Below, in pieces: positions 24,863 to 31,328 of a DNA stretch of 33,342 bases. The notes beneath the pieces are model-generated. The model ran no database searches. It was given only the letters and a program-made list of their open reading frames with translations, and was not told the DNA's origin. This stretch comes from Nitrososphaerota archaeon (GTDB lineage: Archaea > Thermoproteota > Nitrososphaeria > Nitrososphaerales > JACPRH01). The stretch spans positions 1 through 33,342 of the forward strand of contig JACPRH010000020.1 of assembly GCA_016190055.1 (NCBI GenBank), given 5' to 3'. Every line of letters starts with the position of its first letter. Position 1 is the stretch's first letter. The translations under genes were made by a program, and so were the position numbers.

Positions 24863-25093
24863 ATGGGGCTTCAACGTATCACGGTTAATGCGAAAGTCTT
24901 AGGGGGCAAGCCAATCATTAAAGGCACACGCATTCCCGTATATTTGATTCTAGAACTCCTAGCTTCGGGAATGAGTGGAGAAAGCATCGTAAAAGAATAC
25001 CCAGAATTGAAACATGAAGATATCAAAGCAGCTCTTGAGTATGCCTCCAGAATCTTACGTCAAGAAGAAGTAATACCTGATCAACGAATTTAG
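24863..25093 (+). CDS. DUF433-family antitoxin-like protein
   Basis: A 76-aa protein with the typical DUF433 pattern: an N-terminal GGKPIIKGTRIPVYLILELL stretch (14-33), then a helix-turn-helix-like region with EYPELKHEDIKAALEYA (46-62). DUF433 proteins usually sit next to a DUF5615/PIN-like toxin and are taken as antitoxins. Here no co-directional partner follows: its stop codon abuts the stop codon of the convergent PIN gene with no intergenic base. It is thus an orphan antitoxin or a remnant of a former pair. Confidence 0.85.
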   Translation: MGLQRITVNAKVLGGKPIIKGTRIPVYLILELLASGMSGESIVKEYPELKHEDIKAALEYASRILRQEEVIPDQRI

Positions 25094-25504
25094 CTAGTCC
25101 TGTAGGATTTCAAGCATTTTCTTGACTGTGACGATATCTATTCGCTTGAACTTCTCTAATGCTAGTAGCTGTTTGTCTCCGGTTACAATGATGTCGGCTT
25201 GTCCGTCGTGGGCGGTGATGACAATTATATCGTCGCTGGGATCTTTCATAACAACTTTGAATTCAGATTTAGTGGGCACTAACTCGCTTGACTGAATCAG
25301 AGCTGAAACTACTTTGTGAATTTCATCTTCACTTGTCTTGAATTTAGTTCTACGTAGGACTAGTATCAGCTCGTTAAGCATCGGTCTAGAGGTTACGAGT
25401 GTAAATTCCCCTGCAATTCCTTTTGCTAGAAGATCTCTTGGTTTTCCCGTTGCAATTAAAGCGCTAACCAGTACATTGGTGTCTAATACGACTCGCAGCA
25501 GCAT
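25094..25504 (-). CDS. PIN-family toxin of a toxin-antitoxin pair
   Basis: A 136-aa complete PIN protein with D8 (VVLDTNVLVSALI), E45 (SRPMLNELILVL), DPSDDIIVITA at 88-98 and D110 (IIVTGDKQLL). It is paralogous to the toxin at 23524. Its antitoxin gene lies 8 nt upstream on the same strand. The 3' end abuts the DUF433 gene end to end. Confidence 0.87.
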   Translation of the reverse strand: MLLRVVLDTNVLVSALIATGKPRDLLAKGIAGEFTLVTSRPMLNELILVLRRTKFKTSEDEIHKVVSALIQSSELVPTKSEFKVVMKDPSDDIIVITAHDGQADIIVTGDKQLLALEKFKRIDIVTVKKMLEILQD

Positions 25505-25512
25505 TCATTCGA

Positions 25513-25803
25513 TCATCTTTTGCTTTTGCTGCGTCTTTCCTTTCTGGCTGAATCAATCTCTTCCTGAATTTCTTTCTCCGATATTTTTAATCCCTTTTCG
25601 TCCATCATCTTGAATATCTCATCCCACTCCTTCCTCAGGTCTGGAAGTTCAAGCCTCTTCATTATCACAGTATCTCCTCTACCGAAGACAACGAATTTTG
25701 TTCCAGGCTTTATCTTCAACGCCTTCCTCAAGGACTGCGGGATAACTACCTGCCCCTTCTCACTAATCGTTGTAACCTCAGGTTCTTGCGCCAAAAATTC
25801 CAC
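25513..25803 (-). CDS. vapB: VapB-type antitoxin, AbrB fold
   Basis: A 96-aa AbrB-type antitoxin (TTISEKGQVVIPQSLRKALK, GTKFVVFGRGDTVIMKRL) with a charged helical tail, like the one at 23212. It starts at GTG 25803. A CTATTTATAG box about 30 nt upstream is identical to the core box before the 23212 copy, so promoter and module were duplicated together. Confidence 0.85.
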   Translation of the reverse strand: MEFLAQEPEVTTISEKGQVVIPQSLRKALKIKPGTKFVVFGRGDTVIMKRLELPDLRKEWDEIFKMMDEKGLKISEKEIQEEIDSARKERRSKSKR

Positions 25804-25827
25804 CCGTAAAAATAGTTTACATTTTTA

Positions 25828-26169
25828 CTATAAATAGTTTTCCCAGACGTGTTCACTTAACTCTTTCTTAGGTGCCTGCTGAATAAAAGAAAGACACACC
25901 TCGGCTGCCGAAGAGTCAAGTGAACCCCTAAACTTAAGCCTTAATTCGTCTTCCGAAACGAAACTATTGTTTGAAGGGTTCTTGGCTATTCCGTGGGCCA
26001 ACAGGGGGTCTGCTATGTGATATTCGCGGTCTTGATTTTTGCCCAACTTGTTTTTTCAGTTGATGATAGAAAGTTCAGGAGATCAAAGCGCAGGTAAGTA
26101 GGCCTACCCCTACCAAGTAGACCTACCCCTACTAAATGAAATCTTCGAGATAAAACAAACCGCGCTCCA
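25828..26169 (-). pseudogene. Degraded protein gene, longest copy (R2) of a dispersed coding-like element
   Basis: The lower part (25828-26046) is an open frame of 72 codons containing REYHIADPLLAHGIAKNP and AAEVCLSFIQQAPKKELSE. Upstream, at 26050-26169, another frame reads GARFVLSRRFHLVGVGLLGR and LNFLSSTEKTS. Both blocks have a counterpart at 30411-30657, and the AEVCL block also occurs at 20479 and 28287. Conserved peptide sense in one orientation indicates remnants of a former gene family. The YHIADPLL stretch is faintly like the C-terminal winged helix of archaeal AAA-type ATPases, but I cannot support a function. GTTCACTT-AACTC and GAGTC-AAGTGAAC form an almost perfect inverted repeat within it. 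Confidence 0.45.
26096..26133. repeat. 19-bp tandem direct repeat, two units
   Basis: AAGTAGGCCTACCCCTACC (26096-26114) is followed directly by AAGTAGACCTACCCCTACT (26115-26133). The homologous block at 30455-30578 has only one diverged unit, so the second unit is a local duplication. Confidence 0.7.
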
Positions 26170-26172
26170 GCC

Positions 26173-26753
26173 TCAGCTCGCTCTCAGATCTTCGGGGCGA
26201 TTCCTCAGGTAGTAGTATAGGTAGTCAAGTAGTGTACCTCGTGCTATGCTAAGAAGTTCAGTGTCGTCTTCTCGGCTAAACTCGGCAACTCTCATATTCA
26301 CAGCTCTGAGGTCGCTTTCGAGCAGGGTTGTTATGCACCTTTTTCCTCTGATTTTACCTGCAATAGCTCCTGTTTCGATGAGGACAGAACACTTGAACAC
26401 ATGTTTAGGGTTTCTGAGTATGTAGTCAGCTCTTTTACTGCGCCCTGCTTCTGCCCCTTAAAGGTCAGTATGAAGAGATTAACATTTGATCTTTCTAGTG
26501 AGAATATGCTCTTATCGAAGTCGTCTCTGAAGTCTGGAAGGTCAGCGAGATCTTTCACTAAATAGGTTTGGACATAGCCTTCGCTCTTCAGCGAGTCACA
26601 TATCCTTTCAAGACGTCTCAACTCACCAGTTGGGTAGTATGAGCCGTAAACTGCAACCTTTAGAGAAGCTTTTCGCTCAAGAATCTCGGATAACCATCGT
26701 CCAGCTTCTTCGCGTAACTCCGCTCCTGAATCGCTCACTCTATACCAGAGCAT
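26173..26753 (-). pseudogene. Frameshifted Rossmann/TIR-like protein gene, divergent from ArsR-like regulator
   Basis: Frame one runs from ATG 26753 and encodes about 110 matching residues with an alternating strand-helix pattern: SLKVAVYGSYYPTGELRRLE, then KSIFSLERSNVNLFILTFKG and QGAVKELTTY. Frame two continues as ILRNPKHVFKCSVLIETGAI and on to the stop at 26173. The join lies near 26417-26424, where loss of four bases (one ATAC of a tandem pair) would explain the break. Restored, the protein has about 193 aa. The pattern resembles TIR-like or nucleotide-binding effector domains, but the family call is tentative. The promoter region is shared with the divergent regulator and holds paired operator-like repeats. 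Confidence 0.55.
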
Positions 26754-26790
26754 GCTTTCTATTATTGAAGATTAAAGTTACCTATACTTA

Positions 26791-26819
26791 TATCAACAGA
26801 AGTTGATAATCATCAACTT
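26791..26819. promoter_or_regulatory. Triple ATCAAC/GTTGAT half-sites between divergent genes
   Basis: TATCAAC-AGAA-GTTGATA (26791-26808) and AAGTTGAT-AATC-ATCAACTT (26800-26819) are two perfect overlapping inverted repeats sharing the middle half-site. They lie in the 102-bp gap between the ArsR-like gene and the divergent TIR-like gene, 37 nt from the regulator start. This is a good candidate for an operator controlling both genes. Confidence 0.6.
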
Positions 26820-26855
26820 TATCAGCGTCGGTAGCACCTGTAATACCTGAGCGAA

Positions 26856-27173
26856 ATGAGTTCCGCGATGGCTAAGTACAAAGAAAAGATCCCGCAGGAA
26901 GCAAGATCTATGATCGAAGCCCTTGGTGAACCTTCAAGACAGGGCTTAGCTGTGATGCTGGCCGAAAAAGGAGAGCTCTCCTTCAAAGAGATACTACTGC
27001 AGGTCAAGCCTATGAATACCAGCACTCTAACCCATCACCTCAAGATCCTGATGAAGGCCGGGCTTGTGGAGAACCACTATAGAAAGATCGAAGAAAAAAA
27101 CGACTACTCCTTCTACCAACTCACTAGCTTAGGAAAGCACTTTCTCAGACAGCTGGGTGCCATAAAACTCTGA
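26856..27173 (+). CDS. ArsR-like winged-helix transcriptional regulator
   Basis: A 105-aa winged-helix protein: ALGEPSRQGLAVMLAEKGEL (22-41), a recognition-helix region with NTSTLTHHLKILMKAGLVEN (54-73), then a wing and a C-terminal helix suited to dimerisation. No cysteine metal-sensor motif is seen, so it is unlikely to be a metal-type ArsR. It is divergent from the frameshifted TIR-like gene, and perfect operator-like repeats lie between the two. The start is ATG 26856; an in-frame ATG at codon 5 is also possible. Confidence 0.8.
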   Translation: MSSAMAKYKEKIPQEARSMIEALGEPSRQGLAVMLAEKGELSFKEILLQVKPMNTSTLTHHLKILMKAGLVENHYRKIEEKNDYSFYQLTSLGKHFLRQLGAIKL

Positions 27174-27354
27174 GCCGTTTAGGTTGTTCCACGCTCAGCT
27201 GATATGTTAAGACCTGATTTATTGACCATCAATTAATCTAATGTTTTACGGAACAGTTTAGATCCAACCCCAATTCTCCAAGTTTGCGCAACACAACAAC
27301 TTATTCAGGAAGATACAACCAGATGGTTCTCTTAGCTCGTGCCTGCAGAAGAAA

Positions 27355-27404
27355 AGTTTCTTTGGCATATCGGTTTCTCATCGGTTATATGCATTAGCAT
27401 ACTT
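27355..27404 (-). repeat. 50-bp copy of the winged-helix gene promoter and first codons
   Basis: About 42 of 51 bases align without a gap to 29505-29554. On the minus strand both copies contain a TATA-like AGTATACTAA / AGTATGCTAA region and then ATGCC-AAGAAACT (MPKKL). At 29518 this opens the winged-helix remnant. Here only the start is left and the frame that follows is not similar. The rest of the 27174-27506 gap shows no gene on the minus strand; the vapB promoter (a TTTTTATACC box near 27466) lies at its right end. Confidence 0.55.
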
Positions 27405-27506
27405 TGCTATATTTAGTCGTCATCTTCGTTAATGGAAGACGATTTCTTTCTAGCTAAGTATAACTTTTTATACCTTGAAGCGCCCGTTTTCACACGGTCT
27501 CACACG

Positions 27507-27791
27507 TTGGGCGAGAATGTAGTGATAAAGGGTGTTGACGAAGACGCTTACAGGAGACTGAAGTCCAGAGCATCCAAGGAGGGGTTGAGGATAGGGCAGG
27601 CCGCATCCATAGCCTTTAAGGCTTGGGCTCAACAAGGAGAAGGCCGTCTGAATCAAAGAAGGATACGCGACGCCGATAGGATGAAGGCAGCAGCTGAAGT
27701 CATGGACAGTAACAGGGCGAAGCTCAAACAGGTTGAAGACTGGTCGAGCGTTAAGGTAATTCGGAAATGGCGGCAGAGTCGCAGAACGTAG
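27507..27791 (+). CDS. vapB: Antitoxin partner of VapC, ribbon-helix-helix-like
   Basis: From TTG 27507 this is a 94-aa protein: MGENVVIKGVDEDAYRRLKS, then ASKEGLRIGQAASIAFKAWA, a short strand followed by two helices as in ribbon-helix-helix antitoxins. A long basic tail ends VKVIRKWRQSRRT. The frame is open back to ATG 27432, but the TTTTTATACC box near 27466-27475 would then lie inside the gene, and the extra 25 residues are unlike the family. I therefore choose the TTG. The toxin gene overlaps the last 25 nt. Confidence 0.72.
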   Translation: MGENVVIKGVDEDAYRRLKSRASKEGLRIGQAASIAFKAWAQQGEGRLNQRRIRDADRMKAAAEVMDSNRAKLKQVEDWSSVKVIRKWRQSRRT

Positions 27792-28204
27792 TTCTTGACG
27801 CTTCGGTAGCGGTAAAATGGTTTGTTCCCGAGCAGGACTCTAAAGATGCTTTAACTCTAAGAGATCAGCATATTGAGGGAAGGTTAACGCTTTATGCACC
27901 TGGTCTAATCATCTACGAAGTTGCTAACACATTACGCTATAGATCAGACATAACTGAAACCGATCTTGAACATGATATCGAAGCGCTGTTTCAACTGGAC
28001 ATCGCATTCATAGCACCATCATCCAAATCCACCGCAAAGGCAGCATTAACAGCTAAGAGATTAGGTATAACAGTGTATGATGCAGTTTACGTAGAGCTGG
28101 CGGAAGATATTGGATGCAAACTAGTAACAGCGGATGATGATCTAAATAGGAAGGCTAAGGATACTCATCTTGTCACTTTGTTAAGTGATCACCTACTCGA
28201 CTGA
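27767..28204 (+). CDS. vapC: VapC-type PIN-domain toxin RNase
   Basis: A 145-aa PIN protein: D11 (VVLDASVAVKWFVPE), E51 (LIIYEVANTLRY), D105 (ITVYDAVYVELA) and D123 (LVTADDDLNRKA). The DASVAVKWF start is typical of the COG4113 group of archaeal PIN toxins. It overlaps the antitoxin reading frame by 25 nt. It is intact. Confidence 0.88.
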   Translation: MAAESQNVVLDASVAVKWFVPEQDSKDALTLRDQHIEGRLTLYAPGLIIYEVANTLRYRSDITETDLEHDIEALFQLDIAFIAPSSKSTAKAALTAKRLGITVYDAVYVELAEDIGCKLVTADDDLNRKAKDTHLVTLLSDHLLD

Positions 28205-28213
28205 AGCAGCAGC

Positions 28214-28249
28214 ATCACTTTTTGTGATAATATTATCACTATAAGTGAT
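28214..28249. promoter_or_regulatory. Tandem palindromic operator-like site
   Basis: The pattern is ATCAC-N5-GTGAT-N6-ATCAC-N5-GTGAT, exact in all four half-sites; the centre (28224-28239) is a perfect 16-bp palindrome. It begins 10 nt after the vapC stop and about 140 nt before the next vapB. It could be a regulator-binding site. The T5 spacer lies between the first two half-sites, so a simple terminator is less likely. Confidence 0.5.
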
Positions 28250-28286
28250 ATGAGGATTATGCCGGCGGGTAAGTCATCAATTGTTT

Positions 28287-28331
28287 ACTGAGGAAAAGGC
28301 ACACCTCAACTGCTAAAGAATTAAGTGAACC
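28287..28331 (-). repeat. Dispersed coding-like fragment, copy R3
   Basis: Read on the minus strand, these 15 codons give GSLNSLAVEVCLFLS. This matches GSLDSSAAEVCLSFI in the copy at 25828. Flanks are unrelated. Confidence 0.45.
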
Positions 28332-28389
28332 TGTTATATAAAGGTATAAATTAGGGTTATACTTTCGTCTAACTCGGAGTATTACTTAT

Positions 28390-28632
28390 ATGATTGAAGA
28401 GGAGATGAAGGTTGGGCCTAAGGGTCAGGTCGTGATTCCTAGGGCACTTAGAAAGGCACTTAAGATCCACCCGGGCTCGAAGGTCGTATTCACACTCGAA
28501 GGCGACAGGATAGTTCTGAAGAAGCCTAAAGTCGATTCAGTAGCAATTATGGAGAGAATAGCGAGAAAAGGGCCGTCCATCAAACTAATAGCGCCTCACC
28601 TATACGAGGAAGAGCTTTCTGAAAGGACCTGA
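28390..28632 (+). CDS. vapB: VapB-type antitoxin, AbrB fold
   Basis: An 80-aa AbrB-type antitoxin (MKVGPKGQVVIPRALRKALK, GSKVVFTLEGDRIVLKKP), with a C-terminal tail for toxin binding. A TTATACTTTC box about 32 nt upstream supports ATG 28390. The toxin follows after 7 nt. Confidence 0.87.
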   Translation: MIEEEMKVGPKGQVVIPRALRKALKIHPGSKVVFTLEGDRIVLKKPKVDSVAIMERIARKGPSIKLIAPHLYEEELSERT

Positions 28633-28639
28633 CAGCGGG

Positions 28640-29041
28640 ATGCGGTTTTACCTTGACTCTAACGTCTTCATCTACGCAGCTCTGAATCAAGAGGATGTAG
28701 GGGATAGGGCTCGTTCGCTTCTCAGAGAGGTGCAGGAGGGTAGGCAACGGGCCTCTACGTCAGCATTAACTTTTGATGAACTCATCTGGGCTGTGAAAAA
28801 ACATAGAAACCTCGAAGAAGCCGTTATAGCTGGAGAGGCGTTCCTAGGACTATCAGGCCTAGACCTCGTGCAAGTGAGCGGAGATACATTGGCGGTGGCC
28901 TTGGAGTTGATTAGACGATACCGTTTAGATCCACGCGACTCGATTCACGCCGCGTCGGCGCTGCTGGAAAAGGCTGAAGTAATCATCTCAACAGACGAAC
29001 ATTTCGACAAAGTAAAGGAGCTAAAAAGAAACACAATATAG
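28640..29041 (+). CDS. vapC: VapC-type PIN-domain toxin RNase
   Basis: A 133-aa intact PIN protein with D6 (FYLDSNVFIYAAL), E47 (LTFDELIWAV), D100 (LDPRDSIHAASAL) and D119 (IISTDEHFDKV). It is co-transcribed with the vapB 7 nt upstream. ATG 28640. Confidence 0.88.
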   Translation: MRFYLDSNVFIYAALNQEDVGDRARSLLREVQEGRQRASTSALTFDELIWAVKKHRNLEEAVIAGEAFLGLSGLDLVQVSGDTLAVALELIRRYRLDPRDSIHAASALLEKAEVIISTDEHFDKVKELKRNTI

Positions 29042-29076
29042 ATCCTATTTCGGTGGTTGTAATAATGGTTGTTGTT

Positions 29077-29518
29077 TTAGCTCTTTGTTGATTGTATAGT
29101 TGTTGCTTCTTTTTTCTTTTTCGTCTTTTGCTTGGTTTTTGCTGGTTGTTTGGTTTGTTGTTCGTCTTTTATGCGGCCTTGTCGGTGCTGTTGTTGTTGT
29201 TCTAGTTCGTGGTTTACGTCTGTGTTTGCTATTGCCATTGCGGTTTTGCTTAGGTGTTGTATTATTGGGCTTTCGTTGTTGGTTTGATACATTTCTGCGT
29301 TGCCTATTGTTCGGGTGCGTTTTATTATTCCGTGTTGTTCAAGGTAGGGTATTGCGCGGATTACTGTTCGTAGGCTTACCTCCGCGTTTTCAGCTATGTC
29401 TGTTTTTTTAGTAGTCCCACTGGTTGTAGAGTGTGAAGAAGTCCAAGAGGCGTGCCATGGATGAGCCGAATAGGCGTTCCAGTGGCCCCGGGTTTTCTTG
29501 TGCTAGTTTCTTAGGCAT
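29077..29518 (-). pseudogene. Frameshifted winged-helix DNA-binding protein gene
   Basis: From ATG 29518 the first frame encodes MPKKLAQENPGPLERLF and MARLLDFFTLYNQWDY, then meets TAA directly before a run of A (minus strand, 29410-29403). One base out of frame the protein continues as KTDIAENAEVSLRTVIRAIP, YLEQHGIIKRTRTIGNAEMY and a Gln/Lys-rich tail to 29077. The sequence DIAENAEVSLRTVIRAIPYL is a helix-turn-helix with the adjacent wing. Removing one base restores a 146-aa regulator. The upstream 50 bp are duplicated at 27355. It is either decayed or read by a shift at the stop codon; decay is simpler. Confidence 0.7.
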
Positions 29519-29599
29519 ATTGGTTTTTCATCCGCCATATCCGTTAGTATACTTTTCATTGCGCTTAACTTTGGATAAAAACATAAGTAGACATGTTAT

Positions 29600-29957
29600 A
29601 TGGTTTTCATTGGAACATCTCTATTGAGCAAGAGAAAATTTCGTGTTTTCGCATCGCCAGATTTTCTGAAGACTGTAAATATGTTCTCAAGCAACGATCC
29701 AATTAAGGTTGGAGTTAATCAGGTGATTGAAGAGATGAAGCGTGACGAGAATCTTGGAGACTACATCAGGAAAAGGCCTTGGGCCTGATAAATATGTTAA
29801 AGCACATGAAGTAACTAACCTTTACAGACGTGAGATTGGGGGCAATCATCGGTTAATCTATACGATTAGAGGCAGAAAAGAGGACAAGATTTACCAGCTC
29901 CTTGACCTGTTTACGCACAAAGAGTATGATAGGTTGTTCGGTTACAGCACCACATAG
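29600..29957 (+). pseudogene. Frameshifted RelE-like toxin gene without antitoxin
   Basis: Frame one from ATG 29600 encodes RKFRVFASPDFLKTVNMF and QVIEEMKRDENLGDYIRK, then ends at 29788. One base out of frame the RelE-type C-terminal half follows: YVKAHEVTNLYRREIGGNHR, LIYTIRGRKEDKIYQLLDLF, THKEYDRLFG. Removing one A from the AAAA run at 29771-29774 joins them as DYIRKGLGPDKY. The restored protein is 118 aa, long for RelE because the start may lie further in. RelE-type toxins cleave mRNA in the ribosome. No antitoxin gene is adjacent. Confidence 0.7.
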
Positions 29958-29976
29958 ATGGTTGCTGTTGCTTCGT

Positions 29977-30330
29977 TTAGAGTTCTGTTGATTCTTGTAG
30001 GGATTTTCTTGCTCTTTCGCTTTCTACAAATATCCAGACTATTGAGCCATCCTTGTTCTGTGTTATCTTGTTTGATCTTTCCAGATAGGAGAGCGCTACG
30101 GTAAGGGTTCCGTATTGAACGCCTCTTGGCAATGCTTTCCACAGCTTGGTTTTTGATTCGAAATATTGCTGCTTTCTGATGGTGTCTTCGATCATTTCTA
30201 GGGTGTCTAGGCGCGGCATAATCTGTCTACGTGGAGCTGTTGTTGCTGTGACATGCGGTGATTCAACTGGTTTCCTCGGCGTGGTTCTTTTTCTGTCTTT
30301 TCTTACTTCTGATCGATTTGAGGTACCCAT
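29977..30330 (-). CDS. Hypothetical basic protein with predicted winged-helix-like C-terminus
   Basis: A 117-aa protein. Residues 1-38 are Arg/Lys/Thr/Pro-rich and probably disordered. About 39-110 alternate helices and strands (LEMIEDTIRKQQYFESKTKL, then YGTLTVALSYLERSNKIT and GSIVWIFV), consistent with a small winged helix. I do not recognise a named family. The promoter probably lies in the TATA-rich stretch at 30379-30410. The 3' end faces the RelE-like remnant, 19 nt away. Confidence 0.6.
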   Translation of the reverse strand: MGTSNRSEVRKDRKRTTPRKPVESPHVTATTAPRRQIMPRLDTLEMIEDTIRKQQYFESKTKLWKALPRGVQYGTLTVALSYLERSNKITQNKDGSIVWIFVESERARKSLQESTEL

Positions 30331-30410
30331 TGCGAGTTTTGCCTTCTGAGTTGACTGTAGAGGATGCGGGCTATTTATACATTAATGTATATACAAGCAG
30401 GTATATAATG

Positions 30411-30657
30411 TTCTCTTAACTCTTTCTTAGGTGGGTTCTGATAACTCTTTGGGGTATTGCGGTTTTGATTTTTGCTCAACTTACTTTTTCAGTTGATGGT
30501 AGAAAGTTTAAGGGATCAATTACAAGTAGGCCCACCTCTACTGAATAAAATCGTTGAGATGAAACAAACCGCGCTCCAAATGCCTTAAACAAGTCCCTTA
30601 ATTCTTCAGCATCCGCTAAGAAAAAGACACACCTCAGTTCCCGAAGACTTCAAAACT
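30411..30657 (-). repeat. Composite copy R4 of the dispersed coding-like element
   Basis: Three blocks match the 25828-26169 copy. The stretch 30411-30433 reads PPKKELREH on the minus strand; 30455-30578 matches 26021-26169 at high identity but lacks one 19-bp unit; and 30615-30650 includes SSGTEVCLFLS. Block order differs from R2, since the AEVCL block lies upstream of the others on the minus strand, so R4 is a rearranged or double remnant. It fills most of the gap before relBE. Confidence 0.5.
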
Positions 30658-30711
30658 GTTCTCGGGAATGTTCATATAGTGTGGATAGCGTGATAGCGTA
30701 ATGGATGGGCA

Positions 30712-30951
30712 TTGGGCGCTGATTTGGAAGCTCTTCTTAAAGAGGTAAGGGACATCCGATCAAGTGTAGAGAAGCTTGAGAGCATAATTGAACAGAGGCT
30801 TCTAGGCGAGGAAGAACCCCTTGATGATGAAAAACTAGCGATAAAAGAGTATGAGGAGGATAAAGCAAAGAACCGGTTGGAGCTAGTGTCTTTAGAGGAC
30901 ACGATGAGGCAACTTGGAGTTCAACGTACTGGTCGAAAAAAGAGTCGTTAA
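30712..30951 (+). CDS. relB: RelB-like antitoxin
   Basis: A 79-aa acidic, helical protein (LLKEVRDIRSSVEKLESIIE coiled-coil-like N-terminus, then LDDEKLAIKEYEEDKAKNRL and LVSLEDTMRQLG, typical of small archaeal RelB antitoxins). It starts at TTG 30712; nearby ATGs are out of frame. The TTCATATAGT box about 37 nt upstream supports this start. It overlaps the toxin frame by 38 nt. Confidence 0.78.
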   Translation: MGADLEALLKEVRDIRSSVEKLESIIEQRLLGEEEPLDDEKLAIKEYEEDKAKNRLELVSLEDTMRQLGVQRTGRKKSR

Positions 30952-31168
30952 ACAGCTCAACGAACTGGACACGAATACTAGAAACAGAGTAATTTTAGCC
31001 TTAAACGAACTCAGAAAAGGTTTCTCCGCAAGACTCGACGTAAAGAAGATGAAAGGCTATCGTAACCACTATAGAATAAGAGTCGGCGAGTATAGAATCC
31101 TGTTCGAGACAAGACAAAGCAAAACGATAGTAGTATACGCGATTCTTCCAAGAGGAAAAGCGTACTAA
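30914..31168 (+). CDS. relE: RelE-family mRNA interferase toxin
   Basis: An 84-aa RelE/ParE-fold toxin (VLVEKRVVKQLNELD, YRNHYRIRVGEYRILFETR, VVYAILPRGKAY). Basic residues in the YRIRVGEYR strand and the C-terminal RGKAY are the usual positions for ribosome-dependent mRNA cleavage. TTG start inside the relB gene. Complete, normal length. Confidence 0.88.
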   Translation: MEFNVLVEKRVVKQLNELDTNTRNRVILALNELRKGFSARLDVKKMKGYRNHYRIRVGEYRILFETRQSKTIVVYAILPRGKAY

Positions 31169-31328
31169 TAGGTAACTACCAAACTCCAAGTAAATCAACT
31201 TGGAAACCAACCTCCGAAAACACGAATAGTTCTAGCGGCAGAAAAAGGAGTCAACCTTAATCCGCAGCGAATCATGGTACGTGCAAAAAGCTAATCGGCT
31301 TACGTCATTATTTTTGTTGTCAATACTG

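Noticed and set aside
25854-25905. Possible RNA pseudoknot from CTTTCTT/AAGAAAG and AGGTG/CACCT pairs in the dispersed element
   Set aside because: The pairing is not kept in the 28287 and 30411 copies, whereas the minus-strand peptide is, so coding ancestry explains the conservation better.
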